From Maea johnstoni (taxonomy: Eukaryota > Annelida > Polychaeta > Spionida > Magelonidae), in the NCBI GenBank assembly GCA_963942565.1, contig OZ012685.1, positions 58,558,197 to 58,622,196 of the forward strand: a DNA stretch of 64,000 nucleotides, in the 5' to 3' direction. The translations under genes were made by a program, and so were the position numbers. Shown piece by piece: positions 11,081 to 22,000 of this stretch (position 1 is the stretch's first letter; each line of letters starts with the position of its first letter). The notes below the pieces were generated by a model, which made no database searches, was not told where the DNA came from, and saw only the letters and a program-made list of their open reading frames with translations.

Positions 11081-11635
11081 CTCGCCCTGCTGCCTTATCT
11101 GGTAGTCCTGGCATGAGGCCAGCATGTAACTATAGGGCATAGTAATTGGTCTCTCGTTACATATCCATTCTTTTCTTAATCCAAGGAATTACGAAAGAAT
11201 ATGTGAGTGTCCTGAGGGGTCACGTGATTTTGAGAGTTTTGGTGTCCAAATGAGATGCAGATATCCTACTGGCTAACTGAAGATTATGATGTCGAGCCTC
11301 CTTAAGTATGAACATTACATTAGTACATGTACATACTGGGTATCATATATCTATTTTGATTCACTTCGTTCTGCAGCGCCGCCCTCCACGAGAAACGCTC
11401 AGGTTTTTGACAGTATCCTGTCCCACAGCCGGCACAGTGTCTCGCATGATACGTTCTCGAAGTCGGAATGTTTTGGCGACGGAGCACATGGCTGACAGTG
11501 ACATGTTGTGATAGACTAATACTAACCTGAGTTAATGTCTTAAAAATGTATCCTACTAGTTTACGATAGTAGGGAGGTGGAATACGGTGTCCTGCAGCTA
11601 TGTAGAATTACGTCACTATTCTCCACACAACTCGA

Positions 11636-11792
11636 TGACGTCATATCGGGGAACCCCTTTGCGGTGCCCGATTCTAGTATGATCCGATAGAGGTCGCTAG
11701 TGCTAATCTCGTTCTGAACTGGTCAGGTGATTTCGCTTTCTGGCGCCAAAATCAACCGACCATTTTGACAGACGCAACACACCAGCGAACAG
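11636..11792 (+). promoter_or_regulatory. Candidate promoter and first non-coding exon
   Basis: A full CRE palindrome TGACGTCA lies at 11636-11643, with a second ACGTCA half-site about 25 bp earlier. An E2F-like TTTCTGGCGCCAAAA follows at 11737-11751, and then a possible 5' untranslated exon ending GAACAG before a GTAAAT donor at 11793. The downstream plus-strand exons start at 12614. The local composition is richer in CpG than its surroundings. No TATA box or start codon is evident. The reading as a promoter is inference. Confidence 0.4.
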
Positions 11793-12613
11793 GTAAATGA
11801 ATCTCTCTTCGAAAAAGCTGGCCGAGCAGCAGCTTTACTCATTACTTTTATTGTTTTAATATGGCGCTGGCGTTTAAAAAAACATTTTTTTTGGAAGTAT
11901 TTTCAAGAAAGGTTAAATAGCTGTTTTCAGAGCTGCACTGACTCCAGTCCGTCACGGAGATCTATTCATGTCGTCATGAGCTTACCACGGTTTGACTCGT
12001 GAGTTTCGGACACGCATTTTAAAATGAATATTTATTATTCCACCCAGCAATTAAAGAAGAATACTTACAGATGGAGATTTTCTAACATTCATATTTGTAT
12101 TTCATTTCAAAATGTGCTGGCGTAGAAGAATAAATATCTATATTTACATCATGCTACTTTTAACAGGGTTCATCATGAGCATCCTTTTAGAATCATTAAA
12201 TCCGTGATAATAAATACATGTCTTTCCAGCAACTCATTAGGCAGCTGTTTCATTCTAAATTACATAAGTTTGTAATGCAGGTAGGTGAGCAGGTGTTTTA
12301 TCAGTTTTGATTAGGATATTGGTTTCTGTTGTTTTTTTAGATGGATGGATGTTACATGAATATACTCTTTATATATAGGTAGCTTTATCCTGGCAGGTAC
12401 CATTTATCTACAATTATTTACTCCAGTCACTTGAATGAAAGACAGCCAGCTACATTTTGTGTAAATGTAGTCCCTGTAGTACCCTAAGAGAATTGCAGCA
12501 ATGGAGATTTTTTTTCTTAGTTCACTCGATCACAAATGAATAATTTATGATATTCATAACAAGAACACATACTTTAAAGAATTGAACATATTTTTATTCT
12601 GGTTCTATTGTAG

Positions 12614-12744
12614 GTATATCCGAGAGTGCTGGCTCTATGGCAACACCTCCAGTGGCATCTGTGGCACCACAACCCGCAGGAGCGCCATCCAACAACTCTG
12701 TATTGAGTGAGCTTGGAGACATCTTTAGTTCAGTTCCAGCTCCT
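12614..12744 (+). CDS. GGA: GGA-type adaptor hinge, exon A
   Basis: The 131-nt exon lies between a TATTGTAG acceptor and a GTGAGT donor. It enters in phase 1 and leaves in phase 0. It encodes a Pro/Ala/Ser-rich segment containing ATPPVASVAPQPAG and ending LSELGDIFSSVPAP. This low-complexity composition is typical of the flexible hinge of GGA proteins, monomeric clathrin adaptors that act at the trans-Golgi network and endosomes. On its own the exon is not diagnostic; it is assigned because it splices in frame to the two following exons. No VHS or GAT domain exon was found upstream. An internal ATG near 12636 could serve as a start if a short form is made from the 11.6-kb promoter candidate. 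Confidence 0.65.
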
Positions 12745-12920
12745 GTGAGTACCCTACAATGAATTTAGAGAAGTCAAAATCATTTTTGTATCTATGTCAG
12801 AGTATGGTTTTCTACGAAGTGACTCTCTCCCATACTCTGAACCTATTTGCATCCTCTTTATTACAGTCAGATAATACCTGCTAGTTAGGTTATTAAGATA
12901 AGAAAAAACTTGTCTGTTTA

Positions 12921-13286
12921 TCACCGTCATTGATATGACAAGTATCAATCGATCAAAATGATTTTTTCAATTAATCGAAAAAAACATTATGTCAATTGTT
13001 ATGTCAATTAATCGAAACACATTTTTTCAGCCTTTTACACCATTTTTAGCCAACTCTAAGAAGAATTTTGAAGAGAAAAACAAGTATTCAATCAAAAAGT
13101 GTTGAGAAAACCTTCATTAAGTTTGCATTGTGAGAATCTTAGGATCCTAGCCACAAAAATAATGCGGAACATGTGAAAATATTCTATTAGTGCAGTTCTT
13201 CAAAATCGAATCGAAATAATCGGAATCGAAAAATAAAATGTCAATGATCGAATCGAAAAAAAAAATGGATGTCAATGACAGTCCTA
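12921..13286 (+). mobile_element. hAT-type MITE, copy A
   Basis: Copy A of the family seen intact at 14195-14532. Both ends carry GTCATTGA in inverted orientation, and the interior is full of ATCGATT/TCGAATCG words. The left terminus is mutated and no target duplication is visible. Its right part is included in the inverted duplicate at 45812-46181. Confidence 0.7.
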
Positions 13287-13348
13287 CACCTATAGACAGA
13301 ACCATATGCCTTGCAAATCTGCATGATTTCTCTCTGATTGTTTTGTAG

Positions 13349-13535
13349 ATCTCGCAGCCTGCGGTAGATGTTGGATCGGGCTATGGATTATTTGGTCAGG
13401 CCGCTGCACCCCAACCAGCTCAGCCCCAAATGCCGGTCTATTCCGCAAGGAGCATAGCACCCCCTCAGCAGCCACAGCTAGCAACCATGATACAATCAAA
13501 CCCCCCTCCTGGAAGTGCAGCCTCCAGCTTCATGG
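13349..13535 (+). CDS. GGA: GGA-type adaptor hinge, exon B
   Basis: The 187-nt exon (phase 0 in, phase 1 out) follows a TTTTGTAG acceptor and ends ATGG|GTAGGT. It encodes a Gln/Pro/Ala-rich stretch: ISQPAVDVGSGYGLFGQ, then many PQ and QP pairs, ending GSAASSFMG. It has the low-complexity hinge composition but no diagnostic motif of its own. Its splice phases join exons A and C perfectly, which is the best evidence. Most of this exon, with its acceptor and upstream intron, occurs again in inverted orientation at 45812-46181. Confidence 0.7.
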
Positions 13536-13989
13536 GTAGGTACCTTTAAGAGGTTGTATGATCAGTAGTGCTAGGATGATTGCATGGAAGCTCTGTGAGC
13601 CATTCACTTGGATACAAATGTTTAATATTCCAGATCCTATGTCAACATCTTTTGCTGAATATTGGTTAAAATAAATAAAAAACAAAATTTCAGAACTGTG
13701 GCTCATTAGGTGTATCAGAATAATAAGAAACCTGTCTTTGAATGGTTTATATACCAAGTTTCCCTTAGAAAGGACTAGAATATTCAGCTAATGTGTTCAA
13801 GCATGTCAGGTCACTCTGCATGACTGGTGTTAATATCTATAGAATGTGAGGAGATGATTTCTGTCAAGAAAGTCTTCATTTGGGAATCGGATAAGCATCT
13901 CTCTCCCATCTAACTGTATTTACAGCTATGATTGAACATTATACTATTGTTTTTGTACTGCCTTGACCGTTTCCCATTTCCTGTTGCAG

Positions 13990-14152
13990 GACTAACACCG
14001 ATGCCCAGTCTGACATCATCTGGACTAGTGGCGCCCCCAGCAGAGGCCCCTGGTACTAATGTTAAAGCTAGAGGCTTCTCAGACCTCGATGTCTTGGGTC
14101 AAAGTTTGCTTCAACAGAATCTACCAACAGAGACCACCATCATACCACCAAG
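13990..14152 (+). CDS. GGA: GGA-type adaptor hinge, exon C with the signature DLD..LLQQ.LP motif
   Basis: The exon encodes LTPMPSLTSSGLVAPP and then FSDLDVLGQSLLQQNLP. The second part closely matches the GGA hinge motif (human GGA1 has DLDLLGKTLLQQSLP), which is the diagnostic feature of this gene. The acceptor is TTGCAG at 13984-13989, entry phase 1. Two donors are possible: AG|GTCAGT at 14153 (phase 2) and TCA|GTAAGT at 14157 (phase 0). The phase-2 donor continues in frame into the exon at 46370, but it also fits the arrayed PDXDC1 exon starting at 16073. The next GGA exon lies 32 kb away, which is odd for a gene with introns of about 500 bp before this point. Confidence 0.8.
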
Positions 14153-14194
14153 GTCAGTAAGTCCGACCTAGCCAGTTGACATTAACCCATTTAT

Positions 14195-14532
14195 TAGGAC
14201 CGTCATTGACATGACAAGTATCAATCGATCGAAAATGATTTTTTCAATTAATCGAAAAAAACATTATGTCAATTGTTATGTCAATTAATCAAAAGACATT
14301 TTTTCAGCCTTTTATGTCATTTTTTGCCATTTTTAGCCAACACTATGTAGTATTTTGAAGAGAAACTCAAGTATTCAATCAAAACGTGTTGAGAAAACCT
14401 TCATTGTCCTTGCACTGTGAGAATCTTAAGATCCTAGCCACAAAAATAGCGTGGAATGTGAGAAAATATTGGAATCGAATAATAAAATGTCTATGATCGA
14501 ATCAAAAAAAATGGATGTCAATGACAGCCCTA
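14195..14532 (+). mobile_element. hAT-type MITE with intact 8-bp target duplication, copy B
   Basis: A 338-bp element with ends TAGGACCGTCATTGACAT and ATGTCAATGACAGCCCTA. It is flanked on both sides by CCATTTAT (14187-14194 and 14533-14540), an 8-bp target-site duplication as made by hAT transposases. No coding capacity. It shares its interior with the 12921-13286 copy. Confidence 0.88.
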
Positions 14533-15030
14533 CCATTTATGCCAAAAGGATACGATGCTTTTATGAACTCGGGAACAAAGTACGAGTTCCTCTAACATTT
14601 TGAAGGGGAATTTTTAGTTCATATCTTATTATTATCGTTCAATTTTTTCCTAAATGATGCTTTTCTAGAGGGAGGTCACCAAAATAGTCTGGCTTTTCTT
14701 GTTGCTACAGGCATTTAACTGCGTAATGTTTACATATAATCATAGAGTTAAACTCCTGCTGGATATTCAGTGCAAAGAATTCTATGTGAAGGAACATTGC
14801 CTTTCACATTGTTAACCCATTCATCCCTGTAGCATACAAACTTGTCATTTTGGTGGTATATTTTTTCAAAAAAAGCATATTTTTGCAGGAGACACTAAAA
14901 ACTCTCCTTACTCCAATTTAATTAATGGTCTTACAAGCTATTTTTGGAAAAAAAAATTCTATCAGACTCAAAAAATAAAGTCGTCTCTGGTGTCTTACGG
15001 ACGAAAGTGATTTGGAAATTTTCTGTCAGA

Positions 15031-15050
15031 CCCCCCCCCCCCCCCCCCCC
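15031..15050 (+). repeat. C20 homopolymer
   Basis: Twenty uninterrupted cytosines followed by ACC and A8. Such runs are error-prone in sequencing and can form unusual DNA structures. Confidence 0.95.
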
Positions 15051-15338
15051 ACCAAAAAAAAACAGTGGCCTAAAATATTTTATGAATTCATGCTGTATTC
15101 CTAAGTTGTTTTCAAATAATAGCTGGTCAAGAGTACAAATTACCTGTCAACATTCAATCATCCAAAATCATTCGATTTTATGCGATTCGCTGCTTGGACC
15201 TCTTTCATGGCATTTTATCTAGTTCCTATCCCTGCCACCATGGGTCAGGTTTGTAGTTAAGCTTAGGAGTCGGCCCATGTATTGATTACCATTCAAATAT
15301 TTAAATGAAATAACTTTATTTTTATGTAGCAGATAACA

Positions 15339-15645
15339 ATTGCTGGTTAGTTGGTTAGTTGTTGGACTAGTAATCAGTAGGTTGCTGACCTGGGCACTTC
15401 GGTCAATCCTTGGGCAAGACAGTTCATTCCATATTGCCTCAGTCTACCCAACTGCAAAATGGGTCCTTAGTATTAAAAAGGCAGTGTTTAGAGCTTGCAC
15501 TCTATATGCAGCTGCTCTGTAATACTGGTATCCTTTGGGGGATTGAAATGGTGTCCATGTGTACAGGCCTGCTAGGGAAGGAGGGTCGTATGAACACTTG
15601 GGTGGATACAAGACTATAAACAGAATACCTTTACCTTTTACCTTC
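15339..15645 (+). mobile_element. tRNA-derived SINE, first of 28 array copies
   Basis: The head resembles a tRNA: TAGTTGGTTAGTTGTTGGAC, then TAGTAATCAGTAGG like an anticodon arm, then a B-box-like CGGTCAATCC. The body contains CTTGGGCAAGACAGTTCATTCC and CTACCCAACTGCAAAATGGG, words typical of a widespread invertebrate SINE type, and the tail is CCTTTACCTTTTACC. The element starts exactly where the 812-bp tandem unit starts. The other 27 copies come from tandem duplication and not from new insertions. Short open frames across it are not genes. Confidence 0.8.
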
Positions 15646-16072
15646 ATCTCTCATTGTAGTACAATGCGTGTAAGGACACATAGGGCTGAATGGGTTAAAT
15701 GTAGCATTAGTATCATATTTTATTGGCTTGGTGGGTGGAATCAAGGATCTTACCCTTAGGGCAGTCACCTGTAGACAGGAGTGATTGGTTATGCAAGGGT
15801 GTCCAGGTATATAGATCCTGGAGCACCACTATAAATCTCCCCTGGAGCACAGCATTTTTAGTGGACGGCATGCTACAAGTGGATCAAAGATATTGTTAAA
15901 AGTTTGGACTACTACTATTTAAGCCTTCATATCAATAATTAGAGCTAGTATCAATGAAAAGGCTTATAAATCTATTCATCAATATATTTAGAGTTTTAAC
16001 AACTTTTATTACGACTGATATGAATGATTTTCACGCTGACTTTAATTTGATTTTATTTTTATTTTTATACAG

Positions 16073-19000
16073 GAAGCTTGATGCAGAAAGGGAAGGAAAG
16101 AAGAAGAAGGAGCTGAGTAAACACATTCCAGGACCCCTACAGGGACAGTAAGTATTGCTGGTTAGTTGGTTAGTTGTTGGACTAGTAATCAGTAGGTTGC
16201 TGACCTGGGCACTTCGGTCAATCCTTGGGCAAGACAGTTCATTCCATATTGCCTCAGTCTACCCAACTGCAAAATGGGTCCTTAGTATTAAAAAGGCAGT
16301 GTTTAGAGCTTGCACTCTATATGCAGCTGCTCTGTAATACTGGTATCCTTTGGGGGATTGAAATGGTGTCCATGTGTACAGGCCTGCTAGGGAAGGAGGG
16401 TCGTATGAACACTTGGGTGGATACAAGACTATAAACAGAATACCTTTACCTTTTACCTTCATCTCTCATTGTAGTACAATGCGTGTAAGGACACATAGGG
16501 CTGAATGGGTTAAATGTAGCATTAGTATCATATTTTATTGGCTTGGTGGGTGGAATCAAGGATCTTACCCTTAGGTCAGTCACCTGTAGACAGGAGTGAT
16601 TGGTTATGCAAGGGTGTCCAGGTATATAGATCCTGGAGCACCACTATAAATCTCCCCTGGAGCACAGCATTTTTAGTGGACGGCATGCTACAAGTGGATC
16701 AAAGATATTGTTAAAAGTTTGGACTACTACTATTTAAGCCTTCATATCAATAATTAGAGCTAGTATCAATGAAAAGGCTTATAAATCTATTCATCAATAT
16801 ATTTAGAGTTTTAACAACTTTTATTACGACTGATATGAATGATTTTCACGCTGACTTTAATTTGATTTTATTTTTATTTTTATACAGGAAGCTTGATGCA
16901 GAAAGGGAAGGAAAGAAGGAGCTGAGTAAACACATTCCAGGACCCCTACAGGGACAGTAAGTATTGCTGGTTAGTTGGTTAGTTGTTGGACTAGTAATCA
17001 GTAGGTTGCTGACCTGGGCACTTCGGTCAATCCTTGGGCAAGACAGTTCATTCCATATTGCCTCAGTCTACCCAACTGCAAAATGGGTCCTTAGTATTAA
17101 AAAGGCAGTGTTTAGAGCTTGCACTCTATATGCAGCTGCTCTGTAATACTGGTATCCTTTGGGGGATTGAAATGGTGTCCATGTGTACAGGCCTGCTAGG
17201 GAAGGAGGGTCGTATGAACACTTGGGTGGATACAAGACTATAAACAGAATACCTTTACCTTTTACCTTCATCTCTCATTGTAGTACAATGCGTGTAAGGA
17301 CACATAGGGCTGAATGGGTTAAATGTAGCATTAGTATCATATTTTATTGGCTTGGTGGGTGGAATCAAGGATCTTACCCTTAGGGCAGTCACCTGTAGAC
17401 AGGAGTGATTGGTTATGCAAGGGTGTCCAGGTATATAGATCCTGGAGCACCACTATAAATCTCCCCTGGAGCACAGCATTTTTAGTGGACGGCATGCTAC
17501 AAGTGGATCAAAGATATTGTTAAAAGTTTGGACTACTACTATTTAAGCCTTCATATCAATAATTAGAGCTAGTATCAATGAAAAGGCTTATAAATCTATT
17601 CATCAATATATTTAGAGTTTTAACAACTTTTATTACGACTGATATGAATGATTTTCACGCTGACTTTAATTTGATTTTATTTTTATTTTTATACAGGAAG
17701 CTTGATGCAGAAAGGGAAGGAAAGAAGAAGGAGCTGAGTAAACACATTCCAGGACCCCTACAGGGACAGTAAGTATTGCTGGTTAGTTGGTTAGTTGTTG
17801 GACTAGTAATCAGTAGGTTGCTGACCTGGGCACTTCGGTCAATCCTTGGGCAAGACAGTTCATTCCATATTGCCTCAGTCTACCCAACTGCAAAATGGGT
17901 CCTTAGTATTAAAAAGGCAGTGTTTAGAGCTTGCACTCTATATGCAGCTGCTCTGTAATACTGGTATCCTTTGGGGGATTGAAATGGTGTCCATGTGTAC
18001 AGGCCTGCTAGGGAAGGAGGGTCGTATGAACACTTGGGTGGATACAAGACTATAAACAGAATACCTTTACCTTTTACCTTCATCTCTCATTGTAGTACAA
18101 TGCGTGTAAGGACACATAGGGCTGAATGGGTTAAATGTAGCATTAGTATCATATTTTATTGGCTTGGTGGGTGGAATCAAGGATCTTACCCTTAGGTCAG
18201 TCACCTGTAGACAGGAGTGATTGGTTATGCAAGGGTGTCCAGGTATATAGATCCTGGAGCACCACTATAAATCTCCCCTGGAGCACAGCATTTTTAGTGG
18301 ACGGCATGCTACAAGTGGATCAAAGATATTGTTAAAAGTTTGGACTACTACTATTTAAGCCTTCATATCAATAATTAGAGCTAGTATCAATGAAAAGGCT
18401 TATAAATCTATTCATCAATATATTTAGAGTTTTAACAACTTTTATTACGACTGATATGAATGATTTTCACGCTGACTTTAATTTGATTTTATTTTTATTT
18501 TTATACAGGAAGCTTGATGCAGAAAGGGAAGGAAAGAAGAAGGAGCTGAGTAAACACATTCCAGGACCCCTACAGGGACAGTAAGTATTGCTGGTTAGTT
18601 GGTTAGTTGTTGGACTAGTAATCAGTAGGTTGCTGACCTGGGCACTTCGGTCAATCCTTGGGCAAGACAGTTCATTCCATATTGCCTCAGTCTACCCAAC
18701 TGCAAAATGGGTCCTTAGTATTAAAAAGGCAGTGTTTAGAGCTTGCACTCTATATGCAGCTGCTCTGTAATACTGGTATCCTTTGGGGGATTGAAATGGT
18801 GTCCATGTGTACAGGCCTGCTAGGGAAGGAGGGTCGTATGAACACTTGGGTGGATACAAGACTATAAACAGAATACCTTTACCTTTTACCTTCATCTCTC
18901 ATTGTAGTACAATGCGTGTAAGGACACATAGGGCTGAATGGGTTAAATGTAGCATTAGTATCATATTTTATTGGCTTGGTGGGTGGAATCAAGGATCTTA

Positions 19001-22000
19001 CCCTTAGGGCAGTCACCTGTAGACAGGAGTGATTGGTTATGCAAGGGTGTCCAGGTATATAGATCCTGGAGCACCACTATAAATCTCCCCTGGAGCACAG
19101 CATTTTTAGTGGACGGCATGCTACAAGTGGATCAAAGATATTGTTAAAAGTTTGGACTACTACTATTTAAGCCTTCATATCAATAATTAGAGCTAGTATC
19201 AATGAAAAGGCTTATAAATCTATTCATCAATATATTTAGAGTTTTAACAACTTTTATTACGACTGATATGAATGATTTTCACGCTGACTTTAATTTGATT
19301 TTATTTTTATTTTTATACAGGAAGCTTGATGCAGAAAGGGAAGGAAAGAAGAAGGAGCTGAGTAAACACATTCCAGGACCCCTACAGGGACAGTAAGTAT
19401 TGCTGGTTAGTTGGTTAGTTGTTGGACTAGTAATCAGTAGGTTGCTGACCTGGGCACTTCGGTCAATCCTTGGGCAAGACAGTTCATTCCATATTGCCTC
19501 AGTCTACCCAACTGCAAAATGGGTCCTTAGTATTAAAAAGGCAGTGTTTAGAGCTTGCACTCTATATGCAGCTGCTCTGTAATACTGGTATCCTTTGGGG
19601 GATTGAAATGGTGTCCATGTGTACAGGCCTGCTAGGGAAGGAGGGTCGTATGAACACTTGGGTGGATACAAGACTATAAACAGAATACCTTTACCTTTTA
19701 CCTTCATCTCTCATTGTAGTACAATGCGTGTAAGGACACATAGGGCTGAATGGGTTAAATGTAGCATTAGTATCATATTTTATTGGCTTGGTGGGTGGAA
19801 TCAAGGATCTTACCCTTAGGGCAGTCACCTGTAGACAGGAGTGATTGGTTATGCAAGGGTGTCCAGGTATATAGATCCTGGAGCACCACTATAAATCTCC
19901 CCTGGAGCACAGCATTTTTAGTGGACGGCATGCTACAAGTGGATCAAAGATATTGTTAAAAGTTTGGACTACTACTATTTAAGCCTTCATATCAATAATT
20001 AGAGCTAGTATCAATGAAAAGGCTTATAAATCTATTCATCAATATATTTAGAGTTTTAACAACTTTTATTACGACTGATATGAATGATTTTCACGCTGAC
20101 TTTAATTTGATTTTATTTTTATTTTTATACAGGAAGCTTGATGCAGAAAGGGAAGGAAAGAAGAAGGAGCTGAGTAAACACATTCCAGGACCCCTACAGG
20201 GACAGTAAGTATTGCTGGTTAGTTGGTTAGTTGTTGGACTAGTAATCAGTAGGTTGCTGACCTGGGCACTTCGGTCAATCCTTGGGCAAGACAGTTCATT
20301 CCATATTGCCTCAGTCTACCCAACTGCAAAATGGGTCCTTAGTATTAAAAAGGCAGTGTTTAGAGCTTGCACTCTATATGCAGCTGCTCTGTAATACTGG
20401 TATCCTTTGGGGGATTGAAATGGTGTCCATGTGTACAGGCCTGCTAGGGAAGGAGGGTCGTATGAACACTTGGGTGGATACAAGACTATAAACAGAATAC
20501 CTTTACCTTTTACCTTCATCTCTCATTGTAGTACAATGCGTGTAAGGACACATAGGGCTGAATGGGTTAAATGTAGCATTAGTATCATATTTTATTGGCT
20601 TGGTGGGTGGAATCAAGGATCTTACCCTTAGGGCAGTCACCTGTAGACAGGAGTGATTGGTTATGCAAGGGTGTCCAGGTATATAGATCCTGGAGCACCA
20701 CTATAAATCTCCCCTGGAGCACAGCATTTTTAGTGGACGGCATGCTACAAGTGGATCAAAGATATTGTTAAAAGTTTGGACTACTACTATTTAAGCCTTC
20801 ATATCAATAATTAGAGCTAGTATCAATGAAAAGGCTTATAAATCTATTCATCAATATATTTAGAGTTTTAACAACTTTTATTACGACTGATATGAATGAT
20901 TTTCACGCTGACTTTAATTTGATTTTATTTTTATTTTTATACAGGAAGCTTGATGCAGAAAGGGAAGGAAAGAAGAAGGAGCTGAGTAAACACATTCCAG
21001 GACCCCTACAGGGACAGTAAGTATTGCTGGTTAGTTGGTTAGTTGTTGGACTAGTAATCAGTAGGTTGCTGACCTGGGCACTTCGGTCAATCCTTGGGCA
21101 AGACAGTTCATTCCATATTGCCTCAGTCTACCCAACTGCAAAATGGGTCCTTAGTATTAAAAAGGCAGTGTTTAGAGCTTGCACTCTATATGCAGCTGCT
21201 CTGTAATACTGGTATCCTTTGGGGGATTGAAATGGTGTCCATGTGTACAGGCCTGCTAGGGAAGGAGGGTCGTATGAACACTTGGGTGGATACAAGACTA
21301 TAAACAGAATACCTTTACCTTTTACCTTCATCTCTCATTGTAGTACAATGCGTGTAAGGACACATAGGGCTGAATGGGTTAAATGTAGCATTAGTATCAT
21401 ATTTTATTGGCTTGGTGGGTGGAATCAAGGATCTTACCCTTAGGGCAGTCACCTGTAGACAGGAGTGATTGGTTATGCAAGGGTGTCCAGGTATATAGAT
21501 CCTGGAGCACCACTATAAATCTCCCCTGGAGCACAGCATTTTTAGTGGACGGCATGCTACAAGTGGATCAAAGATATTGTTAAAAGTTTGGACTACTACT
21601 ATTTAAGCCTTCATATCAATAATTAGAGCTAGTATCAATGAAAAGGCTTATAAATCTATTCATCAATATATTTAGAGTTTTAACAACTTTTATTACGACT
21701 GATATGAATGATTTTCACGCTGACTTTAATTTTATTTTATTTTTATTTTTATACAGGAAGCTTGATGCAGAAAGGGAAGGAAAGAAGAAGGAGCTGAGTA
21801 AACACATTCCAGGACCCCTACAGGGACAGTAAGTATCGCTGGTTAGTTGGTTAGTTGTTGGACTAGTAATCCGTAGGTTGCTGACCTGGGCACTTCGGTC
21901 AATCCTTGGGCAAGACAGTTCATTCCATATTGCCTCAGTCTACCCAACTGCAAAATGGGTCCTTAGTATTAAAAAGGCAGTGTTTAGAGCTTGCACTCTA

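Larger units (their letters stand above)
14812..15698. mobile_element. TTAA-flanked piggyBac-type element carrying a SINE
   Basis: Left end TTAACCCATTCATCCCTG and right end CAGCCCTATG-like in reverse, giving TGAATGGGTTAA, form an inverted pair with TTAA at both limits. Inside lie a run of 20 C (15031-15050) followed by A-rich DNA, and a SINE from 15339. The right half of the element is part of the 812-bp tandem unit, so its right end recurs in every unit. Confidence 0.6.
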
